Assembly: GCF_014636095.1 (NCBI RefSeq)
Contig: NZ_BMDV01000001.1
Location: forward strand, 831,614-895,613
Reading direction: 5' to 3'
Source of the DNA: Acinetobacter modestus
Lineage (GTDB): Bacteria > Pseudomonadota > Gammaproteobacteria > Pseudomonadales > Moraxellaceae
Length of the DNA: 64,000 nt
Positions 47,134 to 57,947 of this stretch are shown here, piece by piece. The stretch's first letter is position 1. Every line of letters starts with the position of its first letter. The notes under the pieces are model-generated. The model was not told where the DNA came from, made no database searches, and saw only the letters and a list, made by a program, of their open reading frames with translations. The translations under genes and the position numbers were made by a program.

Positions 47134-48051
47134 ATGTCTACCACAAATAAAAAAGCATCGTTATTAGAAAGGGTAAGTAAAGGACTTACTGTTGGTTCTG
47201 TGATCACAGGAAGTACTTTTTTACATGGTCCTCCTGTCCTTGCTCTTGGTTTTACAAAATTATTTAAAAAATCAAAAAAGGTAGATGAAACCAATATTCA
47301 GTTAGCGAATAGTTGGATTGGTGTAAATAATCAACTGATTGAAAAAGTCTTACCAAATCTTAAATGGGAAATCAGTATTGATGAAAAGCTCGATCTGAAT
47401 TTACAAGGTCGTTATATGATGATTTGTAATCATCAAAGTTGGGTTGACACCACGGTAAATCAATATTTTGGTCTCACACGTATGCCACTCACCCGCTTCT
47501 TCACCAAGTGGGAACTCATCTTTATTCCTTTTGTCGGGCAAGCCTTTAAGATTTTGGGTTTCCCAATGATGAAACGTCACTCAAAGGAACAAGTGGCTAA
47601 AAACCCAGAACTGAAACATCGCGATATGTTAGAAGCACGTAAGGCCTGCGAACAACTTTTAAGTCAGCCTTTTACACTACTCAATTATCTTGAAGGCACT
47701 CGCTTTACTGCCGAAAAACAAGCAAAACAGCAATCACCCTATCAAAACTTACTTAAGCCAAAAGCAGGTGGCTTGGCATTGGCTTTAAACATCTTAGGCG
47801 ATAAGATTGATGCTTTGGTTGATATGACAATTGTCTATCCTGATGGTGCACCAGATTATGGTGATTTCTGGCTAGGCGATGTTTCACGTATTGCTGTGGA
47901 TTTGCGTAAAATAGAAATTCCAAATTGGGTACTTGGTGGAAATTATGAAGATGATCCAATCTACCGCGAACGCTTCCAGCAATGGGTCGACCAAATTTGG
48001 ACAGAGAAAGACCAACTGATTTCACAGATGAAGTCTAAATATTATCAATAG
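47134..48051 (+). CDS. PlsC-family acyltransferase (YihG-like)
   Basis: Membrane-associated lysophospholipid acyltransferase. The catalytic NHxxxxD motif is CNHQSWVDT (about residue 104), with KWELIFIPFVGQAFKILGFPMM as the second block, YLEGTRFT as the EGTR motif and VDMTIVYPDG as the fourth block. At 305 residues with a hydrophobic N-terminal stretch it resembles E. coli YihG. AGG lies upstream. It is followed by the 353-aa membrane gene after about 12-24 bases, so probably an operon. Confidence 0.88.
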   Translation: MSTTNKKASLLERVSKGLTVGSVITGSTFLHGPPVLALGFTKLFKKSKKVDETNIQLANSWIGVNNQLIEKVLPNLKWEISIDEKLDLNLQGRYMMICNHQSWVDTTVNQYFGLTRMPLTRFFTKWELIFIPFVGQAFKILGFPMMKRHSKEQVAKNPELKHRDMLEARKACEQLLSQPFTLLNYLEGTRFTAEKQAKQQSPYQNLLKPKAGGLALALNILGDKIDALVDMTIVYPDGAPDYGDFWLGDVSRIAVDLRKIEIPNWVLGGNYEDDPIYRERFQQWVDQIWTEKDQLISQMKSKYYQ

Positions 48052-48075
48052 TCTGATTAGGAATTGACTGACCAC

Positions 48076-49134
48076 ATGACTCAGCAGGACTCACAACAGA
48101 ACTCTAAATATAGCCTTGTAAATCCAAACAGTAAGTTTTTCAAACTGTTTCTTGTTTATGACATTTTCATGGTTTTTATTATAGTTTTTAATTTGTTCTG
48201 CTTAGGCATGAACTTTTTTCTAATGAGTAATATTGGAGCGTGGTTTTTTAATACGATCCATTTAGCCAGTGTACTTGAGTTCTATCGTAGCTATCTGCAC
48301 CCTTGGGTGATTATTACCGAAGCATGGTTTATTATTTTCTTAATCACTGAACTTGCCGTGCGATGGGCAATTGCGATTGTGAATAAACACCATGCTCGTT
48401 GGTGGTTTTTTCCATTTATTCATTGGTACGAAATCTTAGCGATTATTCCCCATTTACGTTTTCTACGTTTATTCCGCGCAGGTATCATTGCCTATCGTTT
48501 ACATGAATTAGGTTATAAAGTTGTTCCAGATAATATTCGAATTAAGGCACTTTTTTATTACAGTGTCGTTATGGAAGAATTATCAGATCGTGTTGTGATT
48601 ACAGTTATAGATGGCGTCCGACAGGAGCTAGAAACCAGTTCAAGTCATAAAGATATTATTCATGACTTAGTGGATCATCATCGTCAATTATTTACTGTCG
48701 CCCTTTCTTCTTTATTGCAAGAATCTTTAGCAAAAACGCTACAAGCACAACAACCGATCATTACGCAAAAAGTAGGTATTATTGTTAATCAAGCAATTGA
48801 GGATACGCCTGAGCTGACTCAATTATTACGTCTAATCCCAATCGTAGGTGGGCGAATTGAACAGCAAATTCAAAGTATAGGGCAACGTTTGGGTGAAAAT
48901 ATCAGTGCAGGTTTAATTGAGCCGTTTACCAATGGATCTGTAAATCAACCCAATGAGAATTATTTATTTATTGCAGAAAAAGTCAGTGAATTGAATATTG
49001 ATAATAAATACTTAGAAGAATTGGTCGAATCAGTAGTATTTGAAAGTCTTGCAGCCATACGAAAACAAGTCAAAGTCAAACAATGGCAGCAAACTTTACG
49101 TGAATATGATCAATTGGATAAAAAAGCAGAATGA
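48076..49134 (+). CDS. Ion-channel-like membrane protein of unknown function, 353 aa
   Basis: About four N-terminal hydrophobic segments (FKLFLVYDIFMVFIIVFNLF, WVIITEAWFIIFLITELAVR, and others) are followed by an arginine-bearing segment AIIPHLRFLRLFRAGIIAYRL that resembles a voltage-sensor S4 or S4-S5 linker. A long soluble, mostly helical C-terminal part follows with repeats of glutamine and charged residues. No selectivity-filter sequence was seen, so channel activity is not shown. The open frame begins with a TTG at 48064. The ATG at 48076 is chosen, but the ribosome-binding site is poor for either. Follows the acyltransferase gene. Confidence 0.62.
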   Translation: MTQQDSQQNSKYSLVNPNSKFFKLFLVYDIFMVFIIVFNLFCLGMNFFLMSNIGAWFFNTIHLASVLEFYRSYLHPWVIITEAWFIIFLITELAVRWAIAIVNKHHARWWFFPFIHWYEILAIIPHLRFLRLFRAGIIAYRLHELGYKVVPDNIRIKALFYYSVVMEELSDRVVITVIDGVRQELETSSSHKDIIHDLVDHHRQLFTVALSSLLQESLAKTLQAQQPIITQKVGIIVNQAIEDTPELTQLLRLIPIVGGRIEQQIQSIGQRLGENISAGLIEPFTNGSVNQPNENYLFIAEKVSELNIDNKYLEELVESVVFESLAAIRKQVKVKQWQQTLREYDQLDKKAE

Positions 49135-49252
49135 TTACAAGAAAATTTACCAATCTAGCTAGAGAATTCCTGTAATTTGTTCTAGCATTTGCTTTTATTT
49201 ACAACATGCTTTAACACAATAGAGTGCTTAAAAAAGCCCTTAAGGATAAATT

Positions 49253-49972
49253 ATGGCTGATATACGGATTACGGGCAGAATGGTGAATTTTAGTCGATTA
49301 ACATTCGACACAAATGACCATAATGCGATCCGCCAGCAACTTACAAGCACCCTCAATGAAGGTTCCTATCTTGGAACCTTAGTCATTATTGACAGTACCG
49401 TTGAACAAGAACTGATTGCCTTAATTCAATTGCTGATTGATCTTGGCTTACAGCCAATGGCGGTAATTGATGGAATTTTAGGTGATGAAGCTCGGGCGAT
49501 CCAATTTCCTGTACTGCCTGCTGATCAACCTTTACAGCGTATCAAAGCATCAAAAGAGCAAGTCGTTGCTCACGCACCTGAAAAAAATACTGAAACTCCA
49601 GAAATACAAACACCACAAAAACAAACACCGACTACGCATATCACCTCGTATCATGATGAGATTTTGCGTACTGGACAATGTTTGGTACAGGATCAAGGTG
49701 ATATTATCCTGAATGCGGGTATGAATAGTGGCTCTGAAGTCATTGCGTCTGGAAATATTCACATTTATGGCAATGCTCGTGGTAGAGTCATTGCAGGTGC
49801 AGGTGGACACACTTCAGCTCGAATTTTTTGTCATTCATTAGAAGCAGAGTTAATCTCGATCGCAGGGACATATTGTGTTGCAGATGATATTCCTAAAAAT
49901 CTGATCAAAAAATCCGTACATATTTATTTAAATAACAAGCAAGAGCTTGAATTTGAAGCCTTACAGTTTTAA
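49253..49972 (+). CDS. minC: Septum-site determining protein MinC
   Basis: Inhibitor of FtsZ polymerisation that keeps division at midcell. The N-terminal domain ([18 protein letters not shown]) is variable. The C-terminal beta-helix is typical: [47 protein letters not shown] and [10 protein letters not shown] basic, proline/threonine linker joins them (residues about 100-130). AGGATAAATT precedes the ATG. The first gene of minCDE. Confidence 0.95.
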   Translation: MADIRITGRMVNFSRLTFDTNDHNAIRQQLTSTLNEGSYLGTLVIIDSTVEQELIALIQLLIDLGLQPMAVIDGILGDEARAIQFPVLPADQPLQRIKASKEQVVAHAPEKNTETPEIQTPQKQTPTTHITSYHDEILRTGQCLVQDQGDIILNAGMNSGSEVIASGNIHIYGNARGRVIAGAGGHTSARIFCHSLEAELISIAGTYCVADDIPKNLIKKSVHIYLNNKQELEFEALQF

Positions 49973-50037
49973 TTTAACTTATTAAACACCCAAAAAGCCC
50001 TTTTAGGGCCGTATGACCATAAATAGGAGTGGATTCG

Positions 50038-50850
50038 GTGGCCAAAATTGTTGTCGTAACGTCAGGCAAAGGTGGTGTAGGTAAAACTACAACAAGCGCA
50101 TCTTTTGCAACAGGTTTAGCCCTACGTGGTCATAAAACTGTTGTGATTGATTTCGATGTAGGTTTACGTAATCTTGATTTGATCATGGGCTGTGAACGCC
50201 GTGTCGTTTATGACTTTGTCAATGTCATCAATAATGAAGCTCGCTTACAACAAGCCCTGATTCGTGATAAAGAAATCGAAAACCTATACATTCTTCCAGC
50301 ATCTCAAACACGTGATAAAGACGCTTTGAGTGATGAAGGTGTTGCACGTGTCATTGATGAACTATCTCAAGAGTTTGATTACATCATCTGTGACTCACCA
50401 GCAGGTATTGAACGTGGTGCAATTTTAGCAATGTACCATGCTGATGAAGCAATCATTGTGACAAACCCAGAAATTTCATCAGTTCGTGACTCTGATCGTA
50501 TTATTGGTATGCTTGATAGCAAAACTAAAAAAGTTGAACATAACGAAGGACGTATTCGTAAACATTTATGTATTACACGTTTCAATCCGGAACGTGCTGA
50601 TAAACAAGAAATGTTAACGATTGATGATATTTCAAAAGATATTTTACGTGTTCCGACTTTGGGTGTTATTCCTGAGTGTCCAAGCGTACTTCAAGCATCG
50701 AACGAAGGTAAGCCTGTTATTCTTTATGACGAAGCAAAAGCTGGTCAAGCCTACGATGATTTAGTCGCTCGTTTCCTTGGCGAAGATCGTCCTTATCGAC
50801 ACATTGCAGTACAGCCAAAAGGTTGGTTAGCTAGACTATTTGGAGCGTAA
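50038..50850 (+). CDS. minD: Septum-site determining ATPase MinD
   Basis: Membrane-cycling ATPase that recruits MinC and is released by MinE. Deviant Walker A TSGKGGVGKTT (K11, K16), FDVGLRNLDLIMGCE, IICDSPAGIERGA and the C-terminal amphipathic membrane anchor KGWLARLFGA. The GTG at 50038 has AGGAG 8 bases upstream and gives 270 residues, the E. coli length. An upstream GTG (50029) is less likely. Followed by minE after 2 bases. Confidence 0.97.
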   Translation: MAKIVVVTSGKGGVGKTTTSASFATGLALRGHKTVVIDFDVGLRNLDLIMGCERRVVYDFVNVINNEARLQQALIRDKEIENLYILPASQTRDKDALSDEGVARVIDELSQEFDYIICDSPAGIERGAILAMYHADEAIIVTNPEISSVRDSDRIIGMLDSKTKKVEHNEGRIRKHLCITRFNPERADKQEMLTIDDISKDILRVPTLGVIPECPSVLQASNEGKPVILYDEAKAGQAYDDLVARFLGEDRPYRHIAVQPKGWLARLFGA

Positions 50851-50852
50851 TT

Positions 50853-51125
50853 ATGGCAGGATTCTGGAGTAAACTTTTTAGCAGTGATGAAAAACCATCA
50901 AGTGCACAAACTGCCAAAGATCGCTTAAAAGTTATTGTTGCATCTGAACAAGGTTTAGGTCGTCGCTTAAGCCAAGACAAAATTGACCAAATGAAAAAAG
51001 AAATCATGCAAGTGGTCAGTCGTTACGTTCGTGGTGTAGATGAACAGCACATTCAAATGCAAGTTCGTTCAGAAGCAAATATCGAAATGTTAGAAATGAA
51101 TATCAATTTACCTGAAGATCGATAG
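50853..51125 (+). CDS. minE: Cell division topological specificity factor MinE
   Basis: Stimulates MinD ATPase and drives pole-to-pole oscillation. The N-terminal amphipathic FWSKLFSSDEKPSS, the MinD-binding block TAKDRLKVIVASEQGLGRR, then MKKEIMQVVSRYVRGVDEQHIQM and a C-terminal beta strand with IEMLEMNINLP. At 90 residues it has the usual size. It ends the minCDE operon; the stretch after it is a large hairpin. Confidence 0.96.
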   Translation: MAGFWSKLFSSDEKPSSAQTAKDRLKVIVASEQGLGRRLSQDKIDQMKKEIMQVVSRYVRGVDEQHIQMQVRSEANIEMLEMNINLPEDR

Positions 51126-51152
51126 AAGTTTTTTCATTAGCGATTTTTCGCA

Positions 51153-51227
51153 AATAAAGGCAAAATACATTGCGACTGAACAAAGCCATGCTTTGTTAAT
51201 TATTCAGTCCTGTATTTTGCCTTTATT
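51153..51227 (+). repeat. Long near-perfect inverted repeat behind minE
   Basis: AATAAAGGCAAAATACA (51153-51169) pairs exactly with TGTATTTTGCCTTTATT (51211-51227). Inside it, GACTGAA (51174-51180) pairs with TTCAGTC, and CAAAG pairs with CTTTG around the loop CCATG. This makes about 29 pairs in 75 bases. The right arm is followed by AT-rich sequence without a proper T-run, so it is stronger and differently shaped than a normal terminator. It lies between minE and the PA4642-like gene. Confidence 0.6.
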
Positions 51228-51250
51228 ATTTTAAGACTGAGGAGATTGTC

Positions 51251-51538
51251 ATGGCATTATCACAGCCAGCAACTTTCAATGAAGAATGGTCAGATGAGCG
51301 TGTTTTTGCCTACCTCAACCAACTTCCACCAGCAGAGGTTAATGCTGACTTCCATGTACTCTATCATGCTTTCAAACATATGCGCCCTTTCGACTATGAG
51401 CGCTTGATTACCAAATTTTTAGCTGATGGTCGTGATTTAAATGCGACTAATCCTGAAGGACAGCGTATTCATGACGTGATTGCTCAATTTCCACGTCAGA
51501 AAGATGGTTTCTTAGAAGTCTTAGCAAAATTTGCTTAA
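51251..51538 (+). CDS. PA4642-family small conserved protein
   Basis: 95-residue soluble protein without signal or membrane segment. The sequence (FNEEWSDERVFAYLNQLPPAE, HVLYHAFKHMRPFDYERLI, LNATNPEGQRIHDVIAQF) matches the PA4642-type family of pseudomonads and Acinetobacter, whose function is unknown. GAGGAG precedes the ATG by 7 bases. Single gene followed by a terminator. Confidence 0.82.
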   Translation: MALSQPATFNEEWSDERVFAYLNQLPPAEVNADFHVLYHAFKHMRPFDYERLITKFLADGRDLNATNPEGQRIHDVIAQFPRQKDGFLEVLAKFA

Positions 51539-51541
51539 GAT

Positions 51542-51571
51542 AAAAAAGCCTGCTTCCAGCAGGCTTTTTTA
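51542..51571. terminator. Terminator between PA4642-like and lysE-like genes
   Basis: AAAAAAGCCTGCT-TCC-AGCAGGCTTTTTT. T-runs on both strands. Confidence 0.88.
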
Positions 51572-51581
51572 TCTCTTTATT

Positions 51582-52199
51582 TTATCGACTACCAATCAAA
51601 TAAACGCCCAGTAAGGTAAAAATCCCACCAGAAATACCATCAATCCATTTTGCAAAATTTTGATATGCAGTTCTAAATGTAGGTAATGAGAATACAAACG
51701 CTACCACTAAGAACCATAGCAAGGTCTCTATCGCAATAATAATAAAAAGCAAAGAGTGATGCTGATCAAATAAAGGATTGGCTAAGAATAATGAAAATAC
51801 ACTACCAAAATAAATCACTGCTTTAGGATTAGACAAGTTAGTCAATAAACCTTTCATAAAAAACAAATAAGGCGACTGTGGTAATACTATCTGTTTGATG
51901 CTTTGCTCACCTTTTGAAAAAGCTGAACGAAGCATTTGGTATCCCAACCAACATAAATATAAACCACCAGCGACTAAAAGGCCTTGTTTTAGCCAAGCCA
52001 TCTTTTCAAAAATAATATTCAGTCCCATCAATGCTAAAAGTGACCAGACCATCGCCCCCAAGCAAATACCAAATGCAACCAATACCGCATCCTTACGAGA
52101 ACGGCTGACAGCAGTTTGAGAGACTAAGAAAAAATCAGGTCCTGGAGTGATAAGCGCACAAAAATGAATAAAAATGAGTGTACATAATGCAACAAACAT
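51582..52199 (-). CDS. LysE/RhtB-family amino-acid exporter
   Basis: Inner-membrane exporter with about six hydrophobic segments and 205 residues. The N-terminal signature LITPGPDFFLVSQTAVSRSRKDAVLVAFGICLGAMVW is diagnostic for the family, and KGLLTNLSNPKAVIYFGSVF is the second conserved block. The exported amino acid cannot be read from the sequence. Single gene. Confidence 0.88.
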   Translation of the reverse strand: MFVALCTLIFIHFCALITPGPDFFLVSQTAVSRSRKDAVLVAFGICLGAMVWSLLALMGLNIIFEKMAWLKQGLLVAGGLYLCWLGYQMLRSAFSKGEQSIKQIVLPQSPYLFFMKGLLTNLSNPKAVIYFGSVFSLFLANPLFDQHHSLLFIIIAIETLLWFLVVAFVFSLPTFRTAYQNFAKWIDGISGGIFTLLGVYLIGSR

Positions 52200-52293
52200 A
52201 AGTAAGCCTAATTTTTTACAATTTATATAGAGTAAATTAAAGAAAATATTTCTACCGTAAAATTAAAGTAATCTTTTCGTAATTGTTTAAAAC

Positions 52294-53505
52294 TTAATTC
52301 TCTTGGAAATATTCAGGATAATCCTTTTTCAACTGTTCCATATACTTGTGCTCTCGCTCTTTCATTAACTCATCTTCTGTACCTTTTGCAAAAGCAAGGC
52401 AATTTTCATATGCATACTCATTCTTCCAATTATTAAGATCATGAAATGATATTCCTTGGAAGATTTCAGATGTAAATTTTTTATCTTTAACTTGACATGA
52501 TATATAGATATAGTTGGCAAAATTCCATTGATCTGGGTATTTTTTTAAAACTTCTCTTACTGATTTACGAAAATATTGCCAATCTATATATGATTCTTTT
52601 CTTAAGTTATCTATTTCCATATTGTCTGCAACAACCCAATATATTCTAGAATAGATTGCAGTACCTTCTTTGGCATTCGTTTTTGATACAGCAAAATGAG
52701 CAAATTTTTCTATTTGCTCATAGTCTCCTCCCCATTTAGGAGAGTAATGATAAACTACCGCATTAAAATAGATTGGATAATAATAAGGAAAACGATTAGT
52801 AGCATTCTCTAATGCTCTTTTATATTCTAGCTCAGAGTTATTCAAGAAATTTTTTACATCCAAGTTAATTACATGCCATTCAGGATCTACATTAGATAAA
52901 CTTGGTATTTTATGATTTAAATAATCATTAGCTTTAGTTAGATATGTATTCCATTGCTTTAAGTTTTCTGTTGATACAGTTGAAATATATCCTTCGCCTC
53001 GATATTGCCAAGCCCTTGCTAAAAGTAATTTGGCTTTTAAAATTTCAGGCAGTGCGATATCAGGGTATTCTGAACTCCATTTTGATATTTTTTTATAGTG
53101 AGACTCCCACATCTTTTTTGACTTTTCTTCCTCTTTAATAGTAAGAATTTTGTCAAAACTATCATAAAATATTGTTAGTTTCCATAAACCACTTGACGTT
53201 CGTTCTTCACTTTTTAAAAGTTGAATATAAATTTTATTCAACTCATCAAATTTGTTATTTTCAAACAATACTTGAATATCTTTCTGAAAATTTTGCCTAT
53301 CTAATATTTCATTATTTCTAACCCTACTCACATCATATTGATGAGTTTTCTCATCAACTTCTACAATATCAGATCTATGATTTTTCTTATTAATTTCTAA
53401 ATTATCAGATTTCATCTGATTTGCATGAGTATTATCGCACCCACAAAATAAAATCCCCGCAAAAATATAAATGGAAATTTTAAAAAAATTTAAGGTATTT
53501 TTCAT
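52294..53505 (-). CDS. Hypothetical lipoprotein, 403 aa (possibly DUF4034-like)
   Basis: A lipoprotein signal ends in LFCGC, with Cys21 or Cys23 as the acylation site, followed by a charged, Asn/Lys-rich linker. The rest is helical, with tetratricopeptide-like spacing of aromatic residues (FENNKFDELNKIYIQLL, then RFPYYYPIYFNAVVYHYSPKWGG). This looks like a DUF4034-type domain, which I cannot confirm. The gene is AT-rich (about 30% GC by eye) compared with ftsK and lysE on either side, so it may be acquired. Function unknown. Confidence 0.7.
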   Translation of the reverse strand: MKNTLNFFKISIYIFAGILFCGCDNTHANQMKSDNLEINKKNHRSDIVEVDEKTHQYDVSRVRNNEILDRQNFQKDIQVLFENNKFDELNKIYIQLLKSEERTSSGLWKLTIFYDSFDKILTIKEEEKSKKMWESHYKKISKWSSEYPDIALPEILKAKLLLARAWQYRGEGYISTVSTENLKQWNTYLTKANDYLNHKIPSLSNVDPEWHVINLDVKNFLNNSELEYKRALENATNRFPYYYPIYFNAVVYHYSPKWGGDYEQIEKFAHFAVSKTNAKEGTAIYSRIYWVVADNMEIDNLRKESYIDWQYFRKSVREVLKKYPDQWNFANYIYISCQVKDKKFTSEIFQGISFHDLNNWKNEYAYENCLAFAKGTEDELMKEREHKYMEQLKKDYPEYFQEN

Positions 53506-53527
53506 TTTAATCCGATATATAAAAATT

Positions 53528-56500
53528 TTAAACTAGAATATCACGCTTACCGTTTGCTCCCATTGAACTTACGATCCCGTTCTCTTCCATTTGATCAATA
53601 ATTCGTGCAGCTCGGTTATACCCCAAACTAAATTTACGTTGTAATGATGATGTTGAAGCCTTGCGCGTTTCAAGTACAAAAGAAACACACTGATCATAAA
53701 GTGCATCACGATTAGGATCACCATCACCATCTTCAAAACCACGTGAGGTCGGTTCTTCATCAAATGGGGTTAAGATTTCATCAACATAATCAGGCTCACC
53801 ACGTTCACGCCAAGCGTCACAGATGCGGTTCACCTCATCATCACTAATAAACGCACCATGCACACGCTCAGGTTCGATTTTACCTGGCCCTAAGAATAGC
53901 ATGTCACCGTGCCCTAATAGATCTTCTGCCCCGCCTGCATCGAGGATTGTTCGAGAGTCAATTTTACTATTTACACGTAATGCAACACGTGTTGGGATAT
54001 TCGCTTTAATCAAGCCTGTGATGACGTCAACTGATGGACGTTGTGTTGCAAGTAGTAAATGAATACCTGCCGCACGAGATTTCTGTGCAAGCCGAGTAAT
54101 CATCTCCTCAGCTTTTTTACCAACTTGCATAATCATGTCAGCGAATTCATCTGCAACAATCACAATCGATGGTAAAGGAGCTAATCGTGGTGCACGCTCC
54201 CCTACAACTGAATCACTGGCTTTCCAAGTTGGATCAATCAAATCGTCACCATTGGCAATCGCTTCTTCCACTTTGCGGTTATAGTCAGCCAATTTACGAA
54301 TTTTTAGAAAAGACATTAGCTTATAACGACGTTCCATTTCATTTACACACCAATTCAATGCGCTTACAGCATCTTTCATATCAGTAACAACAGGTGTTAA
54401 TAAATGTGGAATATCATTGTAGTTAGCTAATTCAAGCTGTTTTGGGTCGATTAGAATTAAACGCAATTGATCAGGCGTGTATTTTAACAACATTGATAAA
54501 ATCATTGAGTTAACAGCTACTGACTTACCTGAACCAGTTGTTCCCGCAACTAACATATGCGGTGCTTTGCCCAAATCAGTAATCACAGGATTACCTGAAA
54601 TGTCTTTACCCATCGCCATCGAAAGTAAACCCGCTGGGTCTTCAAATGCTGGTGTCTTTAACAACTCAATCAGTCGAACCATTTCGCGGCTGCTATTTGG
54701 GACTTCAATGCCGATATAAGGTTTTCCAGCAATCACCTCAACCACACGAACAGATGCCATTGACATTGAACGTGCTAAGTCACGCGAAATATTGGTAACT
54801 TTAGATGCTTTTACACCCGGTGCAAGATCTAATTCAAAACGTGTCACGACAGGCCCAGGTTGAGCCTCCACCACTTGAGCTTTGACGTTAAACTCTTGTA
54901 ATTTAATTTCTAGAAGTTCAGACAAACGAGCTAATTGTTCAGCTGTAAAGTTCACCTTTTTATTCGGATCTACCTCGTCCAATAATTCTAAACCTGGCAA
55001 AGTTGGTAAATCACGACGTTTTTGAGCCACTTGCATCGCACGAGACATTGGGCGACCAAATGAATCTGTTAACGGCGCGTCTAAATCAAAATCATCTTCG
55101 ATATCAAAATTTTCTTCAACTTTACCCGCAGTTTCTTGCCATGCTTCAATAAATGCTTCTTTTGATAAACTCTCTTTAGGCGTTTCAATCTCAATAGGTG
55201 CTTTTACAAAAGCCGAAGACTGCGCGTAGCTCGAAGTTTGCAATACAGATTGCTGTTGTTTGTCTTCAATTAACAAATCTTCAAATTCATCAAAGCCTTC
55301 ATCCAAAATACTTTGCTTATCATCAGAGATCATGTTTTTGATCGTATGATGCAACTGAACTGCCTTTTCTTGCGGTACAGATTCAACTTCTGTTGAATCT
55401 AACTCAATATCAAAGTCAATTTCATCACTTTCATTTTTAACCGTTGATCGCGTTTCTTGAATAAATGGCTTGTGTACATCCGTAGCCGTTTTACTATTAG
55501 GAACAGCAGCCAATAATTCATCAAATATTTGGTCATCATTCCAATCGACTGGACTCTGATGAGGACGTTGCGCTACAGAAGAAACTTCCGTTGTTGCATG
55601 TACATATTGAGATGAAGGATTTATAGCATCATCTGCCGCTCGCAAAAGTGCATCAATTTCTTGTTTATGGCTCGCATCATCATGTTGTAATGCACGCCAT
55701 ACTTCACCTGTTTGAATTAAACGCTGACTATCGGCTTCAAGTTGATGTGCTTGTTTTAAAGTTTGCTCAAAATCTTCTGTTGATAATACTTCTTGTGATT
55801 GAACACTTTGCTGTTCTTTGGCAACAACATCAGCAAATAGTTTTTCGGCTAGTAATTGATGATGTGCATTGTCTGTAGATGCTGTTTTAGCTGCAATGCT
55901 GTGCTGTGCATTTTGGGCTGTATCATTCGCCTCTACAATATTTGAATCAGCCGCTTGGACTGGAGCTTTTTGCTTTATCGCTGGTGTTTCTGTTGCGGCT
56001 AATTGTTCAGTCAAATCATAAGCAGATTCGTGTTGAGGTATATTTTTATAGAACAAATCTTGTAAATATGCTGGCATATTTTTTAATGTTGCCCAAGTTT
56101 TATTCCATTGAATACCAAAAGCTAAAGTGAATAATAAAATACTAAAAGCAAGTAAAAAAAATGTTGCACCATAGATGGTTAAAAGTTGAGAAAGACTCTG
56201 ACCTAACTCATAACCAATAATACCACCTGCTGCATTTTCTAAAGTATCTGCTGGAACATTCCAATGTAGATACAACAAACTAGAAATGGACAGAATCAAG
56301 AAGAACTGCGCTGCATAACGAAATGGGCGATTTAAAAAACTTCTAGGCCACCACACTTGAATTGCTTCGATAAATAGAAATAAAGGAATGAACAAACTTG
56401 CCCACCCTAAAAAACCGAATAACAAGTCTGCGATCCAAGCACCAGCTACACCACTTGCATTTGAAACCTGTTGCGTATCACTGGAAATATGCATCCAACC

Positions 56501-56611
56501 AGGATCAAAAGGTGTGTAGGTTACTGTGGCAAGAAATAAATAAATGCCAAAAGAAATCAAAAATAATGTCATTAAAAAGCGTTGCGCATAAACACTTGAC
56601 ACCGCAGTCAT
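53528..56611 (-). CDS. ftsK: DNA translocase FtsK
   Basis: Couples chromosome segregation, XerCD dimer resolution and septation. N-terminal membrane segments (about residues 10-170) are followed by a long acidic, glutamine-rich linker (about 175-500). The RecA-like motor carries Walker A GTTGSGKSV (about residue 690) and Walker B LPSIVIVADEFADM. The gamma winged-helix domain at the end (SSLQRKFSLGYNRAARIIDQMEENGIV) recognises KOPS. At 1,027 residues it is in the normal range. GGA lies upstream of the ATG. It is divergent from trxB, as in many gammaproteobacteria. Confidence 0.96.
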   Translation of the reverse strand: MTAVSSVYAQRFLMTLFLISFGIYLFLATVTYTPFDPGWMHISSDTQQVSNASGVAGAWIADLLFGFLGWASLFIPLFLFIEAIQVWWPRSFLNRPFRYAAQFFLILSISSLLYLHWNVPADTLENAAGGIIGYELGQSLSQLLTIYGATFFLLAFSILLFTLAFGIQWNKTWATLKNMPAYLQDLFYKNIPQHESAYDLTEQLAATETPAIKQKAPVQAADSNIVEANDTAQNAQHSIAAKTASTDNAHHQLLAEKLFADVVAKEQQSVQSQEVLSTEDFEQTLKQAHQLEADSQRLIQTGEVWRALQHDDASHKQEIDALLRAADDAINPSSQYVHATTEVSSVAQRPHQSPVDWNDDQIFDELLAAVPNSKTATDVHKPFIQETRSTVKNESDEIDFDIELDSTEVESVPQEKAVQLHHTIKNMISDDKQSILDEGFDEFEDLLIEDKQQQSVLQTSSYAQSSAFVKAPIEIETPKESLSKEAFIEAWQETAGKVEENFDIEDDFDLDAPLTDSFGRPMSRAMQVAQKRRDLPTLPGLELLDEVDPNKKVNFTAEQLARLSELLEIKLQEFNVKAQVVEAQPGPVVTRFELDLAPGVKASKVTNISRDLARSMSMASVRVVEVIAGKPYIGIEVPNSSREMVRLIELLKTPAFEDPAGLLSMAMGKDISGNPVITDLGKAPHMLVAGTTGSGKSVAVNSMILSMLLKYTPDQLRLILIDPKQLELANYNDIPHLLTPVVTDMKDAVSALNWCVNEMERRYKLMSFLKIRKLADYNRKVEEAIANGDDLIDPTWKASDSVVGERAPRLAPLPSIVIVADEFADMIMQVGKKAEEMITRLAQKSRAAGIHLLLATQRPSVDVITGLIKANIPTRVALRVNSKIDSRTILDAGGAEDLLGHGDMLFLGPGKIEPERVHGAFISDDEVNRICDAWRERGEPDYVDEILTPFDEEPTSRGFEDGDGDPNRDALYDQCVSFVLETRKASTSSLQRKFSLGYNRAARIIDQMEENGIVSSMGANGKRDILV

Positions 56612-56878
56612 ATACAGTCCTGTAACCCAATTCGTTATTTGTTTGTATCTTTTAAGGCTTAAGCTACCTTAATCAATAAGTTTTACATTATGCACTCGTT
56701 CTTACAAAAAAGATGCACGATTGTTTACTGTTGTTGTTAACATCGACGGTTGATGCAAAACATCAATGAAAGATTAGTAAAAACTAATTATCATATAGCC
56801 CAATTCGATTAAGTATATCAATATTATCCAACCCACTCCCCTGTGGATTCACGTATAATTTTAACAGTTTCAATATAA

Positions 56879-57844
<966 letters not shown>

Positions 57845-57856
57845 TTTTTAAGAAAC

Positions 57857-57886
57857 AAAAAACCACCAATTCTTTGGTGGTTTTTT
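57857..57886 (+). terminator. Terminator of trxB
   Basis: AAACCACCA-ATTCT-TTGGTGGTTTTTT, directly after the trxB stop. Confidence 0.88.
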
Positions 57887-57947
57887 ATAAAAACATCCAT
57901 ACAATCAAAGACATGATAATTTAATAATAAGATTGGTGGTTTTTCGA

